From the NCBI GenBank assembly GCA_020002185.1, contig CM034538.1, positions 64,460,258 through 64,524,257 on the forward strand: a stretch of 64,000 nucleotides of DNA. Direction: 5' to 3'. The notes beneath the pieces were generated by a model. That model made no database searches. It was given only the letters and a program-made list of their open reading frames with translations, and was not told the DNA's origin. Position 1 is the first letter of the stretch. Each line of letters starts with the position of its first letter. Both the position numbers and the translations under genes were made by a program. Source of the stretch: Paraescarpia echinospica. Lineage: Eukaryota > Annelida > Polychaeta > Sabellida > Siboglinidae. Shown here piece after piece: positions 12,231 to 24,089 of the stretch.

Positions 12231-13509
12231 GTTTTGGCCGCCAGTGTTGTTTTGCGAACCTGAATGGTGGTACAATTGGTAGTTCCCCCCGGACTATCTT
12301 CTCTGGATCCGGCCCGTAGACGTAGCTAGCTGACTGATGACTCTTAGACTAACTCTGAAATAAGAAATATATAATTACCTAGGAGTAAACTTTTTATTAA
12401 GTGCCCTGTCAAATCTCATTCGGCTTTTCATCAATCTTCCCGTTACGTTGCATTGCATCCCACCATCTTCCTAAGGTCACTCATCCTATTTCTGTCCATC
12501 CATCCTCTTTAATTGTTCTTATGATTCCTCGAGTGTACCATAGTTGTACTTGTAGCTTTTGTTGTTGTTGTTGTTCTGTCAGCGCCACCGTCTACAGATA
12601 CATGCATGTCGAGGTAACACCCGCTCTCAAGACTTCCTCTTTCAGCTTGTTCGATAATGTTCCGTCTATCATGACTCCTTCTACCTTTCTCCAAGCTTTT
12701 GCTCCCTATATAGTGCATCCGACGTGGCACCTTTACACCTGGATAGCCAATTTTCATAACCGTTCCTCTGAGATACACAAAGCCATCCATGCACTTGCTT
12801 AATATAATTCCCACCTAAACTGATATTCAACTCTCCCCCCCCTCTCTCTCACTCTCTCTCCCCCTCTCTCTCTCTCTCTTTCCCATTTCCTCCCCCCTCT
12901 CTCTCTTGTCCAGCCCACATCCCTTCTGTCTTCTCCAAGCTCACAACAGCTGTTTCCTAATCATGCAGCCATGCCGTTACGTACGGCGCGCCACTCCCAT
13001 TTCTCTGGCCTTCGTCTTACTGATCGCGGTATACCCTGATCTCTTCTGATACATTAATTATTCCAACTCGATCAGTTCCAGAGAGGATAGCCTAGGGTCC
13101 CCGAAAACCTCAAAAAACCTGTACTGTGCTTGGCGGCCGAACCAAATTCATATTGGGTAGTCGATATGAACCCAAGCTACAACATGACTCCGCTGTCGCG
13201 CTGTGTCGGCTCAATTGGTAACATTAACGGAAGACGGGTGGCGGGATGTTATTGAAAATTTTTTCGCGGCGATGTTCGCAAGGGACACTAAACGTGGACA
13301 CATTCAAATTTAAACGTCTAGGGGAGACGCCATTCATGCGCAGATAGCGCGGCCAAATTTCACAAAAGGTCTAGGGGCCCGTGCCCCCAGCCCCCAAGAA
13401 TACGCCTATGCCCCCGTTGAGATTCCCTAAAACTTCCAATTGCACCCCTTTTAGGCTCGTAAAAAAACAATCTTCAAGCTCTCCAAAACCTCCAATTGCA
13501 ACCCCTTAA
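12231..13509. other. non-coding stretch with CT-rich tract and tandem repeat flank
   Basis: Contains a CT-rich low-complexity tract (12833-12905). From about 13380 to 13509 there is a roughly 55-base unit present nearly twice (CCAATTGCACCCCTTTTAGG..., then CCAATTGCAACCCCTTAA). The second unit is interrupted at 13510 by transposon X and resumes at 51731. No gene supported. Confidence 0.6.
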
Positions 13510-14291
13510 GTAGGGAGGTCGGTGAAAATGCAATCATTCATCAGATTGGCAAATGTGATATACCATTGGAAAGGTCTATTTAAGAGATAGACAGCCATAC
13601 CGGTTTTAAATGTATGTGAAAAAAAAATTGTGAAGTTAAGGACAATTATGTAAAGGTCATTGAATAAATTTGTTGACAGTTTTTTTTATCTGAAGGAAAT
13701 GTGAAAATATAATCTTGTACAATACAAACATCTTAACTACGACTTGATATTTTATGTATTTCCTTTAAATATAATTTACAAAAGGAATTTTACATAAAAA
13801 TATGTTAATTAACTAAGCAACTAATCTTTCAGAAAAGCTTACAAAAGTATCTCCAGGTCCCCCAATTTCAAATCGTCATCCAGCATATATACGTGTACAC
13901 AGTATATATGGCTCATTGTCATACACCACACTCAACCAGCTTGGAAAGCCTGCTACCCATAGGTTGGAGGTTATGCTTGAATGGTTTCCATTATGTGGAT
14001 ATCAACATAATCTGACATGTTTTAGAAGTGGCAGGTATACCAGCAAAATCATGTGGACGTCATGTATGCAAAGTTAGTAAAGTGTGTGTGAGAGTATAAG
14101 CATAGCCAAATATTGCATGCATTGATGTAAACATTCTGCTTTGGCCTTGTACCATATAATTATGTAAACATATGTAGGTTTGTGTGTGTCCGCAAATGTG
14201 CATATGTGTGTGGACTTAGTAAAGTGAAAAGGATAGCTAAGTACTGCAAGCAACAATAAGCATTCCGCTACACAGCATGCATGTACAACAT

Positions 14292-14331
<40 letters not shown>

Positions 14332-14440
14332 CATACATATATATATACATATATATATATACATTACATCAGATAATTCAAAGTTGCATAGCAATATATA
14401 ATATATATATATATATACATATTGCTATGCAACTTTGAAT
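13510..14440 (+). mobile_element. transposon X, left half (copy A)
   Basis: Begins with the terminal sequence GTAGGGAGGTCGGTGAAAAT, which also starts the complete copy at 28751. It follows that copy almost base for base through the (TA)n region to ...GCTATGCAACTTTGAAT. The element then stops abruptly where a minus-strand LINE 3' end begins. The left target duplication is CTTAA (13505-13509). The missing right half with matching CTTAA is at 50217-51735. Confidence 0.9.
14290..14417. repeat. (TA)n runs inside transposon X
   Basis: Long alternating TA tracts with occasional C, flanking an inverted pair of TTGCTATGCAACTTTGAA / TTCAAAGTTGCATAGCAA. The two flank copies can form a hairpin. The same architecture is present in the X copy at 29510-29645. 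Confidence 0.85.
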
Positions 14441-16247
14441 TTTAACAAGATTTAACAAGATTGCCATCCAGAGAATTAACTCTAGATGGCAGGTGGACAA
14501 GGAAGCCCTTTGGCTTATCGAGAGTCCAACCCTTTTATCTACATATATCCAGCCCTTCTGAGGTATGTGTCGATTTTATTTTTAAACATATTCACACTAC
14601 TAGCACCCACACAATCATCAGATAATCTGTTCCATTCATTCACAGTCCTTTGTGAAAATGAGAACTTTCTCACGTCTAATCTACACTGCTCCTTTACTAA
14701 TGTAACTTCATGTCCTCTAGTCTTTCTATCTTTCTTAACTGAAAAAAACATATTTCTATCAATATTTTCATAACCATTCAATATTTTAAACACTTCTATC
14801 TGATCTCCTCTCAATCTCCTGGTCTCTAGTGTTGTTAAACCACATTCTTTTAGGCGTTTTTCATAACTAAGATCCCTCAGTTTTGGTATCATTTTAGTCG
14901 CTCTCCTCTGTACTCTTTCTAGCATATCTATGTCCTTCTTGCGGTATGGCCTCCACGCTTGTATACAATATTCTAAATGAGGCCTAACTATTGTTTTGTA
15001 CAGCGGTATTATTAGTTCTTTTTCTTTATATGCTATATTTCGCCTAATCAATCCAAGGATTTGATTTCCTTTTGAAGCTGCAATTCCACACTGCTCTGAA
15101 ACCTTCATGTCAGCACTAATTGTCAGCCCTAAGTCTTTTTCTTTTACAGTAGTACTTAGTACAGTTCCCCCCATTGTATATTCTACATATGCGTTCCCAT
15201 GTCCTGTGTGGAGGCATTTACATTTCCCAAAATTGAACAACATTTGCCACTTTTCAGACCATTTGATCAACCTGTCAAGATCATCTTGTAAATGCTGTCT
15301 ATCCCCATCACCTTTAATCTTTCTAAACACTTTTGTATCATCTGCAAATTTCAACACCTTGCTAGCTATATCATCGTCCAAATCGTTTATATATATTAAG
15401 AATAATATAGGTCCCAGTACTGATCCCTGTGGAACCCCATTCAAAACTGATTTCCAGTTTGAAACCTCCCCATCAACAACAGTTTGAAACCTCCCCATCA
15501 ACAACTACCCGTTGTCTTCTGTCAATCAGCCATTTTTCTATCCAGTTAATTATACCATTTCCTATGCCATGGGCTTTTAGTTTAAGCAGTAATCTCTGAT
15601 GTGGCACTTTGTCGAAAGCTTTTTGAAAATCTAAGTAGATGATATCTACTGGTGATCCATCATCTACCCACTTAGTGATATCTTCCAAAAAACATAACAT
15701 ATTTGTTAAGCATGACCTCGCTTTTAGAAACCCATGTTGAGATGGGTTTGTCAAGTTATGTTTAACAAGAAAATCCACCATGTGATCTTTAATTAGTCTT
15801 TCTAATAATTTACAAATCACTGATGTTAAACTCACTGGTCTATAGTTCTCTAACTTGTTTCTCGAACCTTTTTTAAATAACGGTATAATGTTTGCTTCTT
15901 TCCATTCTAAAGGAACCACTCCCTCTTCTAATGACAAGTTGAAAACTGTTGCAAGCGGTATGCTAATTTGTTCTACAATTTCCACTAGTAGTTTGGGTGG
16001 AATACCATCCACTCCAGGTGATTTATTTTCCTTCATAGCCCTAATTTTCTTAGCTACCACTTCTGGGGTTACAATTAACTGTCTTAAATAGTCTGATTCT
16101 GACCCCTTGAACTTAGCCTCTGGTACTGGCAGTGAACTAGTGTCTTCTCTGGTAAACACTGAACTAAAATACTCATTTAGGTCTTCAGCCATTAAGAATC
16201 CTTCTGATATTATATTTCCAGCTATTTTCTAGAGGACATACCTTATC
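14441..16247 (-). mobile_element. CR1/L2-like LINE, 3' part of ORF2 (copy 1), broken
   Basis: Minus-strand non-LTR retrotransposon. The reverse transcriptase runs from MAEDLNEYFSSVF through KSPGVDGIPPKLL, YRPVSLTSVICKLLERL, LDFQKAFDKVPH, GVPQGSVLGPILFLIYIND and the catalytic FADD box. It ends in the usual C-terminal region with LERVQRRATKMIP and NEWNRLSDDCV, stopping at 14539. The 3' end is two copies of a TTAAATCTTG-type decamer, as expected for CR1/L2 elements that end in short tandem repeats rather than poly(A). The frame is broken near 15453-15502 by a 25-base tandem duplication. The 5' side runs into the N gap. It is inserted in transposon X at TTTGAAT(T). Confidence 0.92.
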
Positions 16248-17247
16248 NNNNNNNNNNNNNNNNNNNNNNNNNNNNNNNNNNNNNNNNNNNNNNNNNNNNN
16301 NNNNNNNNNNNNNNNNNNNNNNNNNNNNNNNNNNNNNNNNNNNNNNNNNNNNNNNNNNNNNNNNNNNNNNNNNNNNNNNNNNNNNNNNNNNNNNNNNNNN
16401 NNNNNNNNNNNNNNNNNNNNNNNNNNNNNNNNNNNNNNNNNNNNNNNNNNNNNNNNNNNNNNNNNNNNNNNNNNNNNNNNNNNNNNNNNNNNNNNNNNNN
16501 NNNNNNNNNNNNNNNNNNNNNNNNNNNNNNNNNNNNNNNNNNNNNNNNNNNNNNNNNNNNNNNNNNNNNNNNNNNNNNNNNNNNNNNNNNNNNNNNNNNN
16601 NNNNNNNNNNNNNNNNNNNNNNNNNNNNNNNNNNNNNNNNNNNNNNNNNNNNNNNNNNNNNNNNNNNNNNNNNNNNNNNNNNNNNNNNNNNNNNNNNNNN
16701 NNNNNNNNNNNNNNNNNNNNNNNNNNNNNNNNNNNNNNNNNNNNNNNNNNNNNNNNNNNNNNNNNNNNNNNNNNNNNNNNNNNNNNNNNNNNNNNNNNNN
16801 NNNNNNNNNNNNNNNNNNNNNNNNNNNNNNNNNNNNNNNNNNNNNNNNNNNNNNNNNNNNNNNNNNNNNNNNNNNNNNNNNNNNNNNNNNNNNNNNNNNN
16901 NNNNNNNNNNNNNNNNNNNNNNNNNNNNNNNNNNNNNNNNNNNNNNNNNNNNNNNNNNNNNNNNNNNNNNNNNNNNNNNNNNNNNNNNNNNNNNNNNNNN
17001 NNNNNNNNNNNNNNNNNNNNNNNNNNNNNNNNNNNNNNNNNNNNNNNNNNNNNNNNNNNNNNNNNNNNNNNNNNNNNNNNNNNNNNNNNNNNNNNNNNNN
17101 NNNNNNNNNNNNNNNNNNNNNNNNNNNNNNNNNNNNNNNNNNNNNNNNNNNNNNNNNNNNNNNNNNNNNNNNNNNNNNNNNNNNNNNNNNNNNNNNNNNN
17201 NNNNNNNNNNNNNNNNNNNNNNNNNNNNNNNNNNNNNNNNNNNNNNN
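16248..17247. other. assembly gap, 1000 N
   Basis: Exactly 1000 N, the conventional placeholder for a scaffold join of unknown size. Long open frames across it are meaningless. It lies inside LINE copy 1. Confidence 0.99.
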
Positions 17248-17369
17248 CATTTATAAATTGTTCCATAAATTAACATTCCATGCCTACGGGAGCCCAACCA
17301 TAATACATTGCCCCCCTCCCACTAAGAGGCGTCACGAGTAGACTCTATTAAAACCGATAACCAACGTAC

Positions 17370-17496
17370 CTGAACATAAACAGCAGAGCGACTGTCGCAA
17401 CGAAGAGTCCAAGAACAAACGTTGCGCATGCTATTCCAACGACGGGACCTGTTGCCAAACCACCTGCACAAACTGCGTCCTTCTCCGTCCCGATCT
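17370..17496 (-). CDS. receptor gene: transmembrane exon
   Basis: The exon is bounded by ACGAGTTCAG and GTACGT. It enters at phase 1 and exits at phase 2. It encodes TEIGTEKDAVCAGG followed by a hydrophobic run (GPVVGIACATFVLGLF and onward to LLFMF) of about 25 residues, ending at an arginine. That is one membrane-spanning helix placed after the fibronectin III exons, so the receptor is a type I single-pass protein. The cytoplasmic part should follow to the left. The next recognisable candidates are at 4111 and below, beyond the N gap. Confidence 0.85.
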
Positions 17497-17734
17497 CTGA
17501 ACTCGTAGATACAAAGCATTTTGAGGTTATCCGACATTTAAAAAACATATTGCTCACTTATCGCAATATACCTGGCAAATTTAATGACCATTAATATAGC
17601 GGATTAATCAGCCTTTCTGTTTTTTTTATCGTGAACTTACATAGTCGGATAACACATAAGATTCTGCCGGTGAGCATGCCTTCATACAATGTGTCAATTG
17701 ATCAGGATAATCATCTGACCTTATGACAATTTGA

Positions 17735-17808
17735 TCGGTCGGTCGGTTGGTCGGTCGTTGTTCGGTCGGTCGGTCGGTCGGTCGGTCGGTCGGTCGGTCG
17801 GTCGGTTG
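17735..17808. repeat. (GGTC)n microsatellite
   Basis: Pure GGTC tetranucleotides with a few interruptions (GGTTGG, GTTGTT) on the left side; intronic to the receptor gene. Confidence 0.95.
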
Positions 17809-18316
17809 TACTTGTATATATGTCAGTCTGTTTGATTGACTTGATCCAAGGTCGCCAACCACCTGGTCTGCTGCCCACTATTGCGGCCTTCCGTCACGTT
17901 TCATGCTGATGTACCAACAAATGTATATGTAAACAAGCACCGAATCCATAACTTAGTTTTACATTGATATATTATGTGTACAACTAATACATGTATAATA
18001 ATAATCATAATAACGCATTTAAATACGGCGCACTACTCTATAGAAAAACAGAACGATGTCAACAAATTATGATATGATTTTCAATCCTTTATGTATTGAA
18101 CACATTTATTCCTTCTGTAATTGTGGCATCATGTGTCTGCCCATTACAAAACACGTTGCGTATGTGTGAATCGTCTTTACGCATTAAATAGTGTTTTTTA
18201 CAGTTTGATGTTACGCGATATATACGTGTACACATACTTAGGTAGGGTTTGGATTTTCTGTGGGAGGGGTTGCATTCCTTAACATTATGGTATCTGTAAC
18301 GATAGTAGTAACCCAC

Positions 18317-18542
18317 CTGTTAACAGATTCGCGATGACGCTTTTGCTGGTAGAGGTAACACCCTCGTTGTTTGTAGCTTTCACTTTTACTTCGTAGATGT
18401 CAGAAGTGAGGTCAGTTATTGCCATGTACGTACTAGTCACTTGTTTTGCCTTCTTATATGACCACTGGTCATTGGTTGGTGTCTGAAGTCTGTACGATAC
18501 ACCTACGGCTATCAGTTGATCACACCCGCTGTTAATCAGCCT
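18317..18542 (-). CDS. receptor gene: fibronectin III-like exon (last before membrane exon)
   Basis: A 226-base exon bounded by TTCATTTACAG and GTGGGT, phase 0 to phase 1. It encodes RLINSGCDQLIAVGVSYRL and then a typical FN3 second half, with SYKKAKQVTSTYMAITDL, IYEVKVKATNNEGVTSTS. The pattern T-Y-x-x-x-x-x-L followed by Y-x-V-x-V-x-A-x-N-x-x-G is characteristic of FN3 strands E to G. It joins the membrane exon at phase 1. Confidence 0.85.
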
Positions 18543-18628
18543 CTGTAAATGAATACATGTAGTGTACGTATGGCGCGTTGGATGATGCTGGTTATACAAA
18601 TTGCGGGCAGCTCCCGTTTTGGTTATAC

Positions 18629-18984
18629 GTCAGGCATGGTAGTGACTAAGTTGAGGGTGTAAGCCGTATGTGTCTCTACAGCCTTTCCTAACACCAGACT
18701 GTCATAGTAATCTCCTCGAGGTAATTGACAGATAATAGTCACCGCGAGATGAATGGACTTAGGATCACGGAGTGGCGTGGAACCCCTCAAGTGCAGGGCG
18801 CATGGCCTAGGCTTACCGAAGTATAGACACGCTCTGCCGCTGTCACTGACCCATGCTACACACACAGGCAGCTAGCGATTGCTGTGTTGAATGAAGTAAA
18901 CCTTACCAGAAATCTGGGTTGAGCCCCAATGACGGTTTGTGTAATTCCTGCACACGCTCCGGCACCCCTGCAACCTAACTGTTG
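18629..18984 (-). CDS. receptor gene: cluster of small FN3-related exons, borders tentative
   Basis: Between the phase-0 end of exon 19142-19224 and the phase-0 start of exon 18317-18542, three segments keep phase 0 throughout and have GT/AG borders. They are 18907-18984 (QQLGCRGAGACAGITQTVIG...), 18817-18855 (HGSVTAAERVYTS) and 18629-18757 (SIHLAVTIICQLPRG... to TLNLVTTMPD). The last resembles the end of an FN3 fold. Alternative acceptors exist, for example one giving GAAAAGCTTCC at 18997, so individual borders are uncertain. That coding sequence lies here is more secure than its exact partition. Confidence 0.5.
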
Positions 18985-19141
18985 CTGGAAGCTTTTCCTC
19001 CAAAGAAGAACAGATTGAGTCGAGAAAATGCACAAAGTGGAGCAAGATACCTAAGAGTCACAAAACAAATAAATACGTCTACTGTTTACTTCTATGTAGA
19101 CGACTGCAGTACACTATTAAGTTAGGCGTACGAACACCAAC

Positions 19142-19224
19142 CTTCCAAGTAACGACGATACTAGCACCAACCGATCCGTTCTGAGTTGTCGTTGTTATAT
19201 TCTCAATGGTCGGAGATTCCGGAG
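19142..19224 (-). CDS. receptor gene: start of an FN3 repeat
   Basis: An 83-base exon bounded by ATCGCATTCAG and GTTGGT, phase 1 to phase 0. It encodes APESPTIENITTTTQNGS and ends in IVVTWK. The P-x-x-P-T-I-x-x-I start and the V-V-x-W core are typical FN3 strands A and B. Confidence 0.75.
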
Positions 19225-20043
19225 CTGAATGCGATTAGATTTGCGTTATTAACTTAGTTCTATAACATCATTATGGCTATATTATTATGTTATTGCATGA
19301 TCATAATTCAATGACTCGTTGATTCGTAGATATCTGGGCTATTATTTAGTTCATGCTGTCACTTTATAAAACGGCATTATTATATCATGACTCATAACAT
19401 TAAGCCTGCAATGGTTAGTTTTATACTATGCTATGACATAGGAGTTTGGACGCAAAACAAAGCATCTTATCTTTGAGTAACTGTTTTTTTCATACATGTT
19501 TCTAAAAAAATCTTATGATATGGAGATACGTATAACAATTTATAAACATTCATAACCACTAATCACTAATCACTAGTATCCTTCGATGGAACATTATCGA
19601 CTATTATTGTTATATAGTAAGAAAAGTATAAATATAATATACGCAAATGTCTGGCGATCCGTTAGACCAACAAGAAAATAAATCCATCGTTTCTTTGACA
19701 TTTTCAAATAACGCTCAGAACATGATTTCATGTTCGTTACCATCGGCAATGTGTATTTCGTGGCCACACTGTTGACGTGCAATGGATATCATTGTAACGT
19801 CCTTTCACACATAGCTTACAGTGGTATATTTGTCAGTAGCCATCCATGAAATATGAAGAAGGTATAAGTAACTGCTTTGAGTATTATAGTACAAGAGTCA
19901 CACAGCTGTATGACTCTTTCTTAAATATTATCTTTTTCGAACATTACATGTATTAATAATGTGTAAATTGCTAAACACACAGTTAAGCTTGAATACACGT
20001 TCTTAAATAATAAATTGACATAATCCTCATGATATGCACCTAC

Positions 20044-20373
20044 CTATGCAACAAGTTTTGACAACAACGACTTCTGTTGTTGCTCCACTTTGACGCATCC
20101 CTTTCTGATGCCGAAACGGTTCAATTTTGACGGAATATTTCGTTTTGAATGAAAGTCCGGTAACGTGTGATTGTAACGAGTTCAAGCCTGTTGTTTCTTG
20201 TTCGTGCGAGACGTTATTAAACGTCCCTCCTCTAAGTGCAAGCCACACGATGTAGTAATAGTGACTCTCCAACCCTGGCGTGATATCTTTGGCTTTTGGC
20301 CAACTCACTACCACAGATGAACTAGTGATGTCTTGAACTGACGGCTTGTTGGTTGTTTCGAAATAAGGATTTC
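20044..20373 (-). CDS. receptor gene: complete FN3 domain exon
   Basis: A 330-base exon, phase 1 to phase 1, bounded by TTGTTACTACAG and GTAGGT. It encodes a full fibronectin type III repeat: NKPSVQDITSSSVVVSWPKA (strands A-B with the conserved tryptophan), HYYYIVWLALRG, LNSLQSHVTGLSFKTKYSVK (the L-x-P/x-x-T-x-Y signature) and the closing strand with TTEVVVVKTC. One whole domain on one phase-1 exon is the usual arrangement for shuffled extracellular modules. Confidence 0.88.
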
Positions 20374-20528
20374 CTGTAGTAACAAGAACACCATTTTTAA
20401 AAGATAGTGTATGGAATAAACCTTCACCAATGTTAATCGTATGCCATATATATACATCTGAAATCGCAAACAAGGTGCTATCACGTTATTTCAGACAATT
20501 CTGTTGATATAGAACATGTATCAAATGG

Positions 20529-20538
20529 CACAATCTCT

Positions 20539-20570
<32 letters not shown>

Positions 20571-20578
20571 ACTCTCTC

Positions 20579-20641
<63 letters not shown>

Positions 20642-20790
20642 ACCCCCCCCCCTCTCTCTCTCTCCCTGTCTCTCTCTCCTCTCTCTTGCTCTCTCTCCCA
20701 CATTCTCTCTCTCTCTCCTCTTTCTCCTCTCTCTCTCTTCTCTCTCCTCTCTCTCCTCTCCTCTCTCCTCTCTGTTTATCTCTCTCTGTA
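20529..20790. repeat. CT-rich and CA microsatellite block
   Basis: Long (CT)n runs with C8 tracts and a CA stretch at about 20629-20642. The long arginine/glutamate or serine/leucine open frames over this block are composition artefacts. Confidence 0.95.
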
Positions 20791-21206
20791 TATATAGGCC
20801 TACATGGAATATGTTTAACTGAGGTTACATTTGCCATGCCATCATACATAAAAGTATGTGTCCACGTTTGGAAAGCAAAAAACCAACCATCAAAAAGGAA
20901 TCACACGTCCACCCACCGCCTACCCACACGGACGCATGCACGCACGCTAGGCACACAAATTAACATGTTAATTATACCTTGTTGAACAATTGTGTATATG
21001 TTTACATATAAAAACTAGAATAAAAACTAGAACAACGACGATCAGATGATTATCATAATAAGCAACGATACAGTGTTACTTCTATCATTTCTTTCATAAA
21101 CAATTGTTTATTGGGGTGTGGTCATGTTTTTATGATGCAGTTGTGAGGGGAGTGGTAAATATTTTCGTTTGCGTTTGACGCCTTCATCAATGTGCGTTTT
21201 ACTTAC

Positions 21207-21350
21207 GTATGAATAATTTGCAAAGATCAGAAGTGTACCACGTCTCGCAGCCCCTGGTGCAGAATCCATTTTTAATATCACATGGTTCTTTATTTTTGCA
21301 ATGTCCACATTCCTCTCTACAGTTCACTTCGTAAGTCTTGCTCTCACAAT
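21207..21350 (-). CDS. receptor gene: cysteine-rich EGF-like exon
   Basis: A 144-base exon (phase 1 to 1) bounded by ATCTCTCCTGCAG-type acceptor and GTAAGT. It encodes DCESKTYEVNCREECGHCKN, then KEPCDIKNGFCTRGCETW and SDLCKLF. The C-x-x-x-C-x-x-C and C-x(5)-C-x(3)-C spacing fits the laminin/MEGF-type EGF-like modules common in molluscan and other invertebrate receptors. A clear paralogue of this exon is at 47270-47401 on the other strand. Confidence 0.85.
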
Positions 21351-21359
21351 CTGCAGGAG

Positions 21360-22690
21360 AGTACAACATGTAGAGACAGTCAACATGACGTGGTATTGGA
21401 GATGTGGGAATGAGCAAGGAAGAATGTCATTTATTCAATGTTTGAAAATTCCAGGTGTCAACGATGTTACTGTTTGTAGCAATTTACGGTATAAGAAACT
21501 GTACAAAATAACTAGAAAATTATTGTTTGTTTGGTATCGTTGAATTGGATTGACGTTTGTTGGCCTCTCATCCGGGTAATACACTGGCGCCGCGGTACCT
21601 TTCTTTCCATCCATGCCAACGTGTTCTACTTATGAGCCCACATCAAACAACAGTGGAATTCCACACGGGCCATTCAACATTGACTACCACATGATTCGAT
21701 CCTTGTCCCGACCCTCTTCAACCTGTAAGAGACACGCCGGCAAACAGCAGCCGTAAGTTGCTTATGCTTGCTAACATCTCTCTGCTGCACATACGTTGCT
21801 CCTGAGGTAATACAAGAATGTTAAGCACAACCAACACCTCTCAACATAAAGCGACACAAACACAAAACCACTGCAGCGCCTCACTTCGCGACGGCCTGCG
21901 TCTGGACCTCGGAAGCATCCACCTTGAAACCAGCATCAAAAAAGAAATAGCGACACGAGGGTGGATCAGCCGACATCAGAAACAAGACCTAGTTCCGGTA
22001 CCTTAACCAGACCATCCACAAAGACAGAACGAAGCAAATGTGGCTACGACAACAAACCGTTGACCATATCGATAACCACTGCATATATTGGAGTTGAATG
22101 GAGGTATATCGGCTTCTGCTAAAGCAGTCGAGATTATAAACAACCTGAACATATCACTGGCTGCAAATTTGTCAAACAGCAAGAAATAAACTTACTTAGG
22201 AGCAATTGTTGATACATGTGCGACGCTTCAACCCGTCTGCAGCGGATCGTGTTCACGCACTGATGTCACGTTTCAACAGTTGCTCGAAGGTATGTTTATT
22301 TTTTACTGTCTAATGGAATCGTGGAGCCATGAACAATATCTTTCAAAATACAAATCTGTTGCTCTACACATGCGAGAGAATAATTGAAGGTACACGGTGA
22401 ATAAGAAATAACACCCAGCTATATCAATAATTGATTTTACTATAAGTGCAAATATGTTAACTGATCAAATTCGCCTACATGTCAGTTGTTCAGTCCATAT
22501 TTAAAAGTTGAATTACAGGAGTCGGTGAGGCTATATCACATTCTGATTACAAAATATATTATGTAGTATGCAAGGATGGGGTGGGTCGCTATGTGTACAC
22601 AACCATACGTAGAACCCTATATACATGAAGTCTATCAATCTCAAGTTATGACAACACTTTCCCATCACACTTATTTCACAACAATCCAAC
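21360..22690. other. intron of the receptor gene, no feature identified
   Basis: The stretch between the two EGF-like exons. Scattered open frames (for example 21818-22006 plus) show no family motif. Nothing else is supported. Confidence 0.5.
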
Positions 22691-22694
22691 CTAC

Positions 22695-22787
22695 CTTTTG
22701 TGCAGTCGGGCTGCTGTTTGCCTGGGGCGCATGCGTCACAGCCAATGACGTCGTTGCAACCAGTTCCCGCCGGACAATGTTGGCATG
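22695..22787 (-). CDS. receptor gene: EGF-like exon following the F5/8C domain
   Basis: A 93-base exon (phase 1 to 1) bounded by GATATTCCACAG and GTAGGT. It encodes QHCPAGTGCNDVIGCDACAP, GKQQPDCTK. The C-x-x-G-x-x-C...G-C-x-x-C-x-x-G pattern is a short EGF/laminin-EGF fragment. It joins the F5/8C exon at 26070 in phase across a large intron that holds a DIRS-like element. A paralogue with an in-frame stop is at 46862-46948. Confidence 0.8.
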
Positions 22788-23252
22788 CTGTGGAATATCA
22801 TATTTTATGTTGTGCAGCTGCAAACGTAGGTCTATACATTTCACTAACAGCATTAAATTTATTACGATTCCATGAAATATAACACAACGATGCGCTTTTT
22901 GAATTATAGACATAACAGAAGTCCATAAATAGCTACAATCGCAATGTAGAGTAAGGTGCTAACTGTTTCCGGCAATTGCGTCAATACAATGCACTTTGGC
23001 GCTAGCAATTTGGTGAGAGGTACAGCACCTCTACATACGTATACACACAGAGAGAAAGAAAGCGAGGGAGAGAGCAATAAGCCACAATGCAGATGTTCGT
23101 AAAAGACAGAGAGACAAACAGACAAACAAAAAGAAATATATTTATTTATACGTGACTATTATTAACTGAGACAACGGATGTTCTAGAATGGGAACTACCT
23201 TTCATTATAACAATGATAATAATAATAATGTGTGGATTAAAACATGTTTAAT

Positions 23253-24084
23253 ATATTATTAATCAGATGGTGTTGTGTTATTGAGGGAATTAAGGTTCCG
23301 TATAAACTGGGATAAGGTGGTGGAGTATTACCTTCTTGGGATTCAAATCGATAGTAAGAGTATGACCAAGCGGCTCCCACAGGATAAATTACTAGCACTT
23401 AGGCTAGAATTGCAAGGTTTTTCAAAACGTAAGCGGGCTAGCAAAAGGCAATTACAATGTTTAACAGGAAAACCAAACTGGGCGGCGGGCGTTATTTACG
23501 GCGGGAGAGTATTCCTCCGGCGAATCTTCGACGCAATTGGCCAATTAAGGACGGCTGGACACCAGTGGTGGAATACTTCTATGTGTACTTTTAATGGATT
23601 GTCTTTTATTCTGGACAACATTCCGGTTACATCGGTGTTTACAGATGCAGCAGCGGGGGTTACTATGACGGTGACTGGTTCTATAGTAATTGGTCGGTAG
23701 ACTACCCTGAGATTCAGGAGTTGCACATTAACTTAAAAGAATTGGCGGCTGTAGTGTTGGCAGCTCAGCGATGGGGCTCGCTGTGGGCAAATAAACGAGT
23801 GTTAGTTTGGTCTGATAATAGCACAACTGTATCATGTGTGAACCGTGGCTCAACTCGAAGCCCTCTCTTGATGGAATACTTAAGGTACATGTTTTGGCTG
23901 TCAGCGGTCTACAACTTCCGCCTAACGGCTGTGCATGTTCCAGGTGTTGACAATGTGTTGGCAGACAGGATATCTCGCCTGCATGAACCTTACTTCAGAC
24001 ATTACCTACGTGTGTTGCTTTCTATGTCTCCACTGTCATGGCACATGTCGTACAATGGGTTTGTTTATATTCTGAATAGGTCCT
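23253..24084 (+). pseudogene. DIRS-like retrotransposon: RT end and RNase H, frameshifted
   Basis: Plus strand, antisense to the receptor gene. The first frame (23275-23700) covers the RT C-terminal part (YYLLGIQIDSKSMTKRLP, KRKRASKRQLQCLTG) and reaches VFTDAAAG. A one-base shift near 23655 moves the RNase H into another frame: INLKELAAVVLAAQRWGSLW, VWSDNSTTVSCVN, FWLSAVYNF, HVPGVDNVLADRISRL. The D, E, D and D positions of RNase H are recognisable. This RNase H type, followed by a tyrosine recombinase, is typical of DIRS-order elements. The upstream RT core is absent or truncated. Inactive. Confidence 0.85.
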
Positions 24085-24089
24085 GACTT

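Noticed and set aside
12401..12814. Overlapping 133-codon plus and 101-codon minus frames
   Set aside because: No recognisable family, low-complexity tracts, no splice support.
16185..17297. Open frames of more than 300 codons on the minus strand
   Set aside because: They consist of N from the scaffold gap.
20481..20849. Arg/Glu-rich 122-codon minus frame and Ser/Leu-rich plus frames
   Set aside because: Translation of a CT-rich microsatellite.
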